Source of the DNA: Bartonella kosoyi
GTDB taxonomy: Bacteria; Pseudomonadota; Alphaproteobacteria; Rhizobiales; Rhizobiaceae
Assembly (NCBI RefSeq): GCF_003606325.2
Contig: NZ_CP031843.2
Coordinates: 1 to 64,000 of the forward strand
DNA: 64,000 nt
Reading direction: 5' to 3'
Below the pieces are notes generated by a model. The model ran no database searches, had not been told where the DNA came from, and saw nothing but the letters and a program-made list of their open reading frames with translations. The number at the start of each line of letters is the position of its first letter. The stretch's first letter is position 1. The position numbers were made by a program, and so were the translations under genes. Of the stretch, positions 58,111 to 64,000 are shown one piece after another.

Positions 58111-58519
58111 ATTCCGTTTGGGGCGTTTATTATAACACACATTTTCCAGCAATTTTATGAGGCATAAATTATAGAGCTTTCCCTCCTCCCCTCCTCTCAA
58201 AGGACGAAGATTCCTACCAGCGTTATCTTATAAAAACAATGACGCTCGATGGCTTCTTACTGTTGACCACTTCTGTGCCCCCTTCATAGGCGCTAAGGAT
58301 AAGCCCTGTCCTCAACACATACGTACTGTAATTTTAAATACTGAATACATCACAGCTATGTGCCTTATATCTCTGCCTTAAACGAGGATATTTTGAGGAT
58401 ATTTTACGGTATAATAAGATAAATTGATGTCCAAGAGCTTGGCTAATATCCGGATAGCCTGATCATTCTCATAGCTAAGATAAAATCACACAATATCAAA
58501 AGAAAGCGTTCCAGCGACA
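58111..58519. other. intergenic, no gene seen
   Basis: A small repeat (GGATATTTTGAGGATATTTTACGG, 58387-58410) is the only structure noted. Confidence 0.4.
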
Positions 58520-58620
58520 ACAAACTGAAGCCTATTCCCCACAAAATCAGCCGCAGCCCATACTCCACACCATCATTCGAAATCAATGCTCCCCTCTCTG
58601 TCATAAACTCAAGATATTTT
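58520..58620 (-). pseudogene. decayed copy of the 5' part of ruvC
   Basis: Plus-strand GCGACAACAAACTGAAGCC... CAGCCCATACTCC... TCAATGCTCCCCTCTCTGTCATAAACTC aligns with 56970-57072 (CCGCAACAAACTGAAGACG... CGCCCCATCCCG... TCGTCTCTGCCATAAACGC). Substitutions and indels break the frame. Confidence 0.75.
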
Positions 58621-58754
58621 TCCACACTCAAAGAGAAGCTAAGCAGAAAAAACTCTTCAGATTAGTCTTAGTCGCGAAATTTTAGTCACGACAACAAATA
58701 TACCGCTCGAAATATCACACAAAAAAAGCCCAAAAAATATCCCCAACCACCGAC

Positions 58755-58998
58755 TGTTTTCAGCAATTCGATTTGTTTTGCCAGCAGATTTTCATCACTC
58801 AAGTCACAGGAAGCAGCCGTCTCCCACCCTGCGCGCATATACTTGATGCGTGCCTCTCAAACGAGAGTGAATGAGCAACAAATTGGCGGAAAATTTCTGG
58901 GAGTTCGTCCCAATGAGCGATTTCAAATTCTAAGGTCGGTGTATGAAGGGAGACTTTTACGATTTCTTTTTTTATTTGTTCGGATGACATTTCTCCTT
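58755..58998 (-). pseudogene. duplicate of the 3' part of rcdA
   Basis: Repeats 59041-59283 at roughly 90 percent identity by eye, with a four-base insertion near 58858 that shifts the frame. It encodes EMSSEQIKKEIVKVSLHTP and LEFEIAHWDELPEIFRQFVAHSL, then leaves frame. It lies directly downstream of rcdA in the same orientation. Confidence 0.88.
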
Positions 58999-59021
58999 TG
59001 CGCAAAGTAAGAAAATATCCT

Positions 59022-59543
59022 CTAAGAACGCCCAAAGGCAGTTTTCAGCAATTCGATTTGTTTTCCTACTGGATTTTCATCACTCAAGTCACAGGAAGCA
59101 GCCGTCTCCCACCCTGCGCGCATATACTTGATACGTGCTTCTAAACGCAGTGAATGAGCAACAAATTGGCGGAAAATTTCTGGGAGTTCGTCCCAATGAG
59201 CGGTTTCAAATTCTAAGGTCGGTGTATGAAGGGAGACTTTCACGATTTCTTTTTTTATTTGTTCTGATGACATTTCCCCTTCGCGCTCTGCCCGGAGAAG
59301 GAGAAGTTGAGAGGCAATTTGCATAAGTCGTGTACTTAAATACATTGCTTCTTTTGCATAGAGTGCAGAAATTTCTGTCGAAAGGGAACGCGCAACGACT
59401 TTCCCTTCTGAATCGATATAGGCTGCTGTTTTTTCAATCAGCGCCATTGTCTCTTCATAAAGACGATTAAAAGCATTATGCTCAATCATGATAATAGGTT
59501 CATCATAGGGACGTTTATGTACGCTCACGCTTTTATACTCCAA
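59022..59543 (-). CDS. rcdA: DUF1465/RcdA-type protease adaptor
   Basis: A 173-residue helical protein. FNRLYEETMALIEKTAAYIDSEGKVVARSL, YAKEAMYLSTRLMQIASQLLLLRAEREGEMS and a WDELPEIFRQFVAHSLRLEARI segment match DUF1465, the family of Caulobacter RcdA, which helps ClpXP destroy the cell-cycle regulator CtrA. With trcR this gives two cell-cycle genes in the window. The partial duplicate follows directly, and the C-terminus (LLKTAFGRS) may have been altered by it. Confidence 0.82.
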   Translation of the reverse strand: MEYKSVSVHKRPYDEPIIMIEHNAFNRLYEETMALIEKTAAYIDSEGKVVARSLSTEISALYAKEAMYLSTRLMQIASQLLLLRAEREGEMSSEQIKKEIVKVSLHTPTLEFETAHWDELPEIFRQFVAHSLRLEARIKYMRAGWETAASCDLSDENPVGKQIELLKTAFGRS

Positions 59544-59712
59544 ATATCAGCACAAAACCACACCACTCAACGAACAGAGTCTTAAAAAGTTTCTTTTGTT
59601 ACTGTATAGAATGCTTTTTTTGAAATGACTACCTCTTTTAATTTTTTTGTGCAATGCGCTTTTTATACTAAGGTTAACGCAGCCACACAAGGACCGCGGG
59701 AGCGCGTTTTTC

Positions 59713-60855
59713 TTATAAGCGGATCAGTTTTCTTGCAAAAGCCTCCTGTAAAGACCGCCGTCTTTCACAATAATAGGCAACCCCAAATTGCAGAGCGATG
59801 CCCGTTATCATTAAGAGGCTATCGGAAAAAAACGTTCCTGTCATCACTGTTTTTACAATTTGTCCAAACATCGCAAAAATGGTTCCCGTTACAAAGACCG
59901 GTAAACTATGTTTTCCTAAGATTGCTAAAGGATGTTTCTCTGAAACATAAAACCATTTATTGACGCGTGGTAAGCATAGAATGAGGAAGGATAATGCAAG
60001 AACATGGAGCAAACGCGGCAAGCTTAAAAAGGTTTTATTAAAGTTGATCAACGGAGAAGACCAGCCGAGCCATCCCAAAATGCCCCACCAATTTAAGCGA
60101 ACCCATAACAGTGCCAACAAGAGATACCCTACCGCACAAACCAGCCAAAAAGACTGAAAAGCGATTGTTTTACCTTGTTTGAGTGCTAAAGTGCTAGTCA
60201 AGCCTATGACAAATAAGAATTGCCAAGAAAGAGGGTTTAAAAACCACTTTCCCTCTATAGGATAAGAAGGAGGCGCAATTTTATACAGTCCGCAAGTAAG
60301 ATAGAGTATAAACGAGCCCCAAAGCAGCCATGTTGTCTGTTTACAACTCAAATAAAGGATGAAAGGTGCAAAAAACATCAAAACGATATAAAGTGGCAGA
60401 ATATTATTATAGCCCAATTGATGCCCAAAACTTAAAGTGCTTAAAAGTGCGATAACAGGCTCTGTAAAAAAGAGCTCCACATTATTCATCGTTAACAGCT
60501 TTTCTGTTCGCCATAAGAAAAAAGCTCCTAAAAACAGGCTTAACGTAACAAAAGTGGTCAAAAGATACGCTCCGTAGAGCTGCAAAGCCCTCTGCCAATA
60601 TTTTCGGATAATAAAAGCAAAAGGCTTCTGCTGTAACCGCCCATGAAAACTTAACCCCAGCGAAATGCCTGAAAGCAAAACAAAAATCTCTGCAGAATCA
60701 GAAAAACCAAAATTTTTATGGGTCATATGTTCATAGAGCGTTCCGGGAATATGGTTGATGAAAATCGTCAATAAGGCTAAAGAACGAAACACATCAATAC
60801 GTGTATCACGACGAAAAGGCTGCATATTATGATCAACAACGGCTTGATATTTCAT
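59713..60855 (-). CDS. opgC: OpgC-family membrane acyltransferase-like protein
   Basis: About 380 residues with ten or so membrane segments. RIDVFRSLALLTIFINHIPGTLYEHMTHKNFGFSDSAEIFVLLSGISLG is the OpgC/acyltransferase-3-like opening; OpgC proteins succinylate periplasmic glucans. The start at 60855 is preferred because GGGAG lies seven bases upstream; 60876 has none. A decayed copy of its 5' end and leader follows at 60990. The substrate here is not established. Confidence 0.82.
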   Translation of the reverse strand: MKYQAVVDHNMQPFRRDTRIDVFRSLALLTIFINHIPGTLYEHMTHKNFGFSDSAEIFVLLSGISLGLSFHGRLQQKPFAFIIRKYWQRALQLYGAYLLTTFVTLSLFLGAFFLWRTEKLLTMNNVELFFTEPVIALLSTLSFGHQLGYNNILPLYIVLMFFAPFILYLSCKQTTWLLWGSFILYLTCGLYKIAPPSYPIEGKWFLNPLSWQFLFVIGLTSTLALKQGKTIAFQSFWLVCAVGYLLLALLWVRLNWWGILGWLGWSSPLINFNKTFLSLPRLLHVLALSFLILCLPRVNKWFYVSEKHPLAILGKHSLPVFVTGTIFAMFGQIVKTVMTGTFFSDSLLMITGIALQFGVAYYCERRRSLQEAFARKLIRL

Positions 60856-60989
60856 CAATGGACTCCCACACGTCACAAAGCCCCTAAGTCACATAAAAAA
60901 GTCGTTACGCTCATCACAAAGAGGATATGATGAAACTTTCACTTTTAAGAGTCAAGTTTCTTTTTAAGTGTTATTTTTTTTAAGGCAAA

Positions 60990-61195
60990 AGAATGAAAAA
61001 CACCCATGCGTGTATGACGACGAAAAGGTTGTGTATTATGCTCAACAACAGCTTGGTATTTCAAACATCTTGTATTTCATATCAATGCACTCCCACACGT
61101 CTCCCCTTGAAATCATGGAAAAATAGTGTTTACCCTCATCGCAAACAAGCATGAATAGGATAAAACTTTAACTTTTAAGAATCATTTTTTTATAA
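60990..61195 (-). pseudogene. decayed copy of the opgC 5' end and leader
   Basis: GCGTGTATGACGACGAAAAGGTTGTGTATTATGCTC... CTTGGTATTTCA... ATATCAATGCACTCCCACACGTC aligns with 60799-60875, and ACTTTAACTTTTAAGAATCA aligns with 60938-60957. So both the first codons and the upstream region were copied. Confidence 0.8.
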
Positions 61196-61211
61196 AAATC
61201 AGGGATATGGC

Positions 61212-61874
61212 ATGACACAACAAACAAATAAACCGATTGAACCGCCTCTTTTTCCCCAATTGGTTTTAACCCTCGATATTCGACGCAATATTCCACACGG
61301 CTTTTTGCGTCCCATTTTGCAAACAAAGTCTTTTGCATGCGTCATTCTTTACGATTCTGAAAAGCAAAAAGATGATAGCTCTTTTTTACAAAAACAAGCA
61401 CAAATTTACGCAGAAGATATTCAAAACAATGACGCTGCTCTTCTTATCGCTGATGACAGCCGCATTGCGGGACGCATAAAGGCTGATGGTTTGCACATAG
61501 AAGATGATTTTAACGCACTTGAAAGCTTTAAAAATCAGCAAAAGGAACAAAAAATCTTAGGCTTTGGCAATCTACGCAATCGTCATAGTGCCATGCTTGT
61601 AGCAGAAACAGGTGTTGACTATCTTCTGTTTGGCAAATTAGGAGCTGATAAAAAACCCCAGGCGCATCCCCGCAATCTCCAATTAGCTGCGTGGTGGGCA
61701 GAGATTATGGAAACCCCTGCCATTATCCAAGCCGGAAGCGATTTCGCAACCTTTGATGAAGCCTTAAAGACTGGATGTGAATTCATTGCTGTAGAAGAAG
61801 TTATTTTGGGGAACGACACCCCCTTACCCCTCCTAAAAACAATGCAAGAAAAATGTGAAAACACCCCCTTGTAA
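61212..61874 (+). CDS. thiamine-phosphate synthase-like protein (ThiE family)
   Basis: A 220-residue TIM-barrel protein. ALLIADDSRIAGRIKADGLHIE matches the substrate region and VDYLLFGKLGADKK the phosphate-loop region of ThiE/TenI proteins. GCEFIAVEEVILG is the last strand. The family couples hydroxymethylpyrimidine diphosphate and thiazole phosphate. The N-terminus and several usual ThiE motifs are weakly conserved, and no other thi genes are nearby, so catalytic function is unproven. AGGGATATGGC precedes the ATG. Confidence 0.72.
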   Translation: MTQQTNKPIEPPLFPQLVLTLDIRRNIPHGFLRPILQTKSFACVILYDSEKQKDDSSFLQKQAQIYAEDIQNNDAALLIADDSRIAGRIKADGLHIEDDFNALESFKNQQKEQKILGFGNLRNRHSAMLVAETGVDYLLFGKLGADKKPQAHPRNLQLAAWWAEIMETPAIIQAGSDFATFDEALKTGCEFIAVEEVILGNDTPLPLLKTMQEKCENTPL

Positions 61875-62178
61875 TGTGGGAGGGGAATTCATAAATTAAG
61901 TGTTAATAAAAATCCGAACACCCGCCACCATATTACTTATATAGAATACACAACAACAGATTAAAGGGGATAAAAATGTGTTTTTCTTTCCACAATTCTA
62001 TCAAATGAGATGAAAAAGCTAGCGTTTTTTTTACATAACATATAGAGAAGAATCATCAAAACTTTCTAGTTCAATGTCTTATAAAAAGAAGCCATTATGA
62101 TTGGGGAAACTCATCATTGTTGATATTGGTTAATGCATACCAACAACGAATGATGGAAATATGCAGGGGACATAAAAA
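61875..62178. other. intergenic, no gene seen
   Basis: About 300 AT-rich bases without repeats of the families above; presumably holds the promoter of the TIR gene. Confidence 0.4.
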
Positions 62179-62925
62179 ATGAAATACAGAGGAACGTTTG
62201 AAGATCTTCAAAACATAGTTTGCAAGTGTGGATATAAAATCAAAGAAATTAAGTCTCTATCACTTAATTCTTCTGGAGGATATCAGATCAAAACCTGCGA
62301 TGGAGGAATTATTAATTGGTACGAAAGTACAGGAACAATCAACTTTCAAGGCAAAGAAAACACAAAACAAAAGTTAATAGAAGATTTAGTTCAATATATA
62401 GAAACAAAATCAGCGACTCCTTCCCCCAAAACGGCTTCCAATACCTCAAATAAAAAAGTTTTTATCGTTCATGGTCATGATCGTTATGCCTTAAAGGACC
62501 TTGAAAATGCTCTTCTCAAGCTTGAGCTTAAACCATACATCTTACAAAATACTGGCGGGAATGGCTTACCCATTATTGAAACTTTGAAAAGAGAAATTTG
62601 TAAAGGTTCTATAGAATTTGGCATTGTACTGCTGACGCCCGATGATAAAGGCTATGCTATATCTGACGGTGAAACAAAAGCACAATTCCGCGCGCGACAA
62701 AATGTTGTTCTCGAGATGGGAATGTTAATCTCCATACTTCCTTTTGATAAAATAGCTATTTTATACAAAGAAGGCATTGAAATACCTTCAGATGTTAATG
62801 GAGTTTACTACCTTTCTTTTGAAAAACACGTACAAGAGACATTTCCCAAACTTATTAAGCGCTTAAAAGAAGCGGAGGTCCCTTTTAGTCAAGATGCCAT
62901 TCCTTGTGCATTAAGTTCTATTTGA
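62179..62925 (+). CDS. CAP12/Pycsar-effector-type TIR protein
   Basis: A 248-residue protein in two parts. Residues 1-75 form a small domain (GTFEDLQNIVCKCGYKIKE... INWYESTGTINFQGKE). After a Ser/Thr/Pro linker, residues 92-240 are a PF10137-type TIR domain: KVFIVHGHD (93-101), FGIVLLTPDDKGY, RARQNVVLEMGM with the likely catalytic Glu179, and GVYYLSF. Proteins of this type act as NAD-degrading effectors in CBASS/Pycsar-type phage defence or in solitary systems. No cyclase or other defence gene adjoins it. AGGGGA precedes the ATG. Function is inferred from family only. Confidence 0.82.
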   Translation: MKYRGTFEDLQNIVCKCGYKIKEIKSLSLNSSGGYQIKTCDGGIINWYESTGTINFQGKENTKQKLIEDLVQYIETKSATPSPKTASNTSNKKVFIVHGHDRYALKDLENALLKLELKPYILQNTGGNGLPIIETLKREICKGSIEFGIVLLTPDDKGYAISDGETKAQFRARQNVVLEMGMLISILPFDKIAILYKEGIEIPSDVNGVYYLSFEKHVQETFPKLIKRLKEAEVPFSQDAIPCALSSI

Positions 62926-63258
62926 ATAACACTTATCTTTAGTTTTTAAAACGCACGCCCCCCCAAAAAAACCATGGCACTCCACCGCATCTCATAGCCC
63001 CCCACGTTCTTTAAAGACAAAGAAACAGTCGCCCCCTGCTCTTGTTCAATAGCCAAGCGATGGTACAAATTTTAATAAAGAAACCGCTTGTGAATTCATT
63101 ACCGTGAAAAAAATCATTTTAGACCTTTTGATAAGCACGGCTCTGATATCATGATTTTGGTTATCGTTTCAGAGAGATTAAAAGGCGGATAGGCTCTCAT
63201 TAAAAAACTATCTTTTATTGTAAATTGTCTCAAATTCCTTTATGAATCAAAAGGTCTC
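62926..63258. other. spacer before the third Brt unit
   Basis: Poly-C patches and AT-rich DNA. AGGCTCTCATTAAAAAACTATCTTTTATTG (63191-63220) recurs before the fourth Brt unit (GACTCTCATTAAAAACTATTTTTTATTG, 63608-63636), so the upstream region was duplicated with the RNA. Confidence 0.5.
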
Positions 63259-63455
63259 TTGGTCGCATATGCAACGATCAAGAGGGCTCTAAAGCCTGAA
63301 ACCTAAACATGAATTGATCCCGCTTTGCGGGTGTCCTGAAATTCCGGGAGATTTTGCTCTGTCCAGGTGCTTGTCCGCACTAAAAGCAAAATGCTGATTT
63401 GAGTTCAGTATTTTTGACTCCCGGAATACGCATGAGAAGGTGCGCACTTGGTGGG
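63259..63455 (+). ncRNA. Brt-type regulatory RNA, copy 3 (decaying)
   Basis: Recognisable by TTGGTCG...CGATCAA, the CCCGC-TTT-GCGGG hairpin, AATTCCGGGAG, TTTTGC...GCAAAA and GACTCCCGGAATACGCATG. The long-range helix is damaged (GGGCTCTAAAGC against TTTTTGACTCCC), the GCGAG...CTCGC hairpin has become GTGCGCAC-like, and the ribosome-site strand is GGTGGGG instead of CGGGAGGG. The following regulator gene is dead. Confidence 0.7.
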
Positions 63456-63460
63456 GAACA

Positions 63461-63520
63461 ATGCAAACCAACAAGCTTAATTAACGACATTTTCATTGGC
63501 AAAGAAAACACACTATATCA
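63461..63520 (+). pseudogene. decayed XRE regulator start, copy 3
   Basis: ATG and MQTNKLN are followed by a stop at codon 8. In another frame NDIFIGK continues the homology to the intact regulators (NDISIGKRIR), then it is lost. Only the first 20 or so codons can be recognised. Confidence 0.75.
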
Positions 63521-63674
63521 TTTACCCGCGCAAACAATCTCCAGTAAGAAAAGAAAAATAGTTATGCTTTATTACTTGCATCAAAATTACTTGCATCAAA
63601 ACCACACGGACTCTCATTAAAAACTATTTTTTATTGCCAACCTCATGAAATTACTTTATGAGTTAAAAGGTATT

Positions 63675-63877
63675 TTGGTCGCATACGCAACGACCAATAG
63701 GGATTAAAAACCCTAAGTCCGATACATAAAAATAAACCCACTCTGTGGGTGTCCCGGAATTCCGGGAGATTTTGCTCTGTCCAGGTGCTTGTCCGCACTA
63801 AAAGCAAAATGCTGACTCGGACTCAGTGTTTTTAACTCCCGGAATACTATGCGAGGGCGCTCGCAACCGGCGGGAGG
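63675..63877 (+). ncRNA. Brt-type regulatory RNA, copy 4
   Basis: Intact architecture with its own compensating set. TTGGTCG...CGACCAA (63675 onward); long-range GGGATTAAAAAC with GTTTTTAACTCCC; inner AGTCCGA with TCGGACT; CCCAC-TCT-GTGGG; TCCCGGAATTCCGGGA; TTTTGC...GCAAAA; GCGAG-GGCG-CTCGC; and CTCCCG able to pair with CGGGAG at the ribosome site. It lies five bases before the regulator start. Confidence 0.85.
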
Positions 63878-63882
63878 GTAAA

Positions 63883-64000
63883 ATGCAAACCAACAATCTT
63901 AATATTGATCTTCTGGTCGGCAAAAGAATTCGCTTAAGACGACAAATACTAAAGATGTCTCAAACAACTTTAGGAAACGCTTTAGGAATAAGCTTCCAAC
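63883..64000 (+). CDS. XRE-family regulator (Trp-type), copy 4, cut by window end
   Basis: The first 39 codons are visible: MQTNNLNIDLLVGKRIRLRR, then QILKMSQTTLGNALGISFQ. The helix-turn-helix is the same type as copies 1 and 2 but clearly diverged. The reading frame is open to the end of the window. The ribosome site GGGAGGG is embedded in Brt copy 4. Confidence 0.85.
   Translation, partial: MQTNNLNIDLLVGKRIRLRRQILKMSQTTLGNALGISFQ

Noticed and set aside
63399..63620. 73-codon plus-strand frame
   Set aside because: Runs out of the Brt RNA into the dead regulator; a by-product of the frameshift.

Overview
The window reads as the chromosome of an alphaproteobacterium of the genus Bartonella; the species is not determined. 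The genus is supported by several things visible together: an Hbp/Omp25-type outer-membrane protein, a VirB/Vbh-type secretion locus beside a VbhA-VbhT (Fic) toxin-antitoxin pair, the ruvCAB-ybgC-tolQRAB / pal-cpoB-tilS-ftsH-glmM gene order of Rhizobiales, an Irr-type iron control box upstream of mbfA, and four copies of an RNA gene of about 200 nt, each placed directly before an XRE regulator gene (the Brt/Trp arrangement described in B. henselae). The DNA is AT-rich, with long intergenic stretches full of decayed gene pieces.

Layout. 1-10 kb: dsbB with a small DUF5993 partner, purE followed by a low-complexity ORF, groESL under CIRCE control, fumC with two decaying copies of its 3' end, and an Hbp-type surface protein. 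11-14.2 kb: an AT-rich minus-strand locus of two broken radical SAM genes flanking an MFS transporter-kinase fusion. 15-27 kb: tRNA-Leu, a YqaA-dsbB pair, a PemK/MazF-like toxin, mbfA, dut, exbBD and a DUF883-holin pair, separated by remnants of an integrase-bearing repeat. 27-36 kb: a thermonuclease-like gene, then virB2-virB3-virB4-virB5, five tandem EexN-type lipoprotein genes interleaved with three truncated virB6 starts, then a convergent fic toxin/antitoxin pair and a decayed higBA. 36-57 kb: core genes glmM, ftsH, tilS, cpoB, pal, trcR, yebC, tolBARQ, a duplicated Brt-trp unit, ybgC, ruvBAC. 57-64 kb: repeat and gene remnants, rcdA, opgC, a thiE-like gene, a solitary CAP12-like TIR protein, and two more Brt-trp units, the last cut by the window end.

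How the genes work together. The Tol-Pal genes build the trans-envelope machine used in outer-membrane constriction; TolA and CpoB carry expanded in-frame repeats. The secretion locus looks like the front half of a conjugation-derived system that lost virB6 onward, with vbhTA-type genes left at the break. The Brt units look like RNA switches sitting on their own regulator genes: three of four copies keep covarying helices plus a strand that can pair either inside the RNA or with the ribosome binding site of the following gene.

A recurring theme is partial duplication of gene ends. Decayed copies of the ends of fumC, dut, exbD, glmM, ruvC, rcdA and opgC lie next to the intact genes, and pieces of one integrase element are scattered through the gaps.
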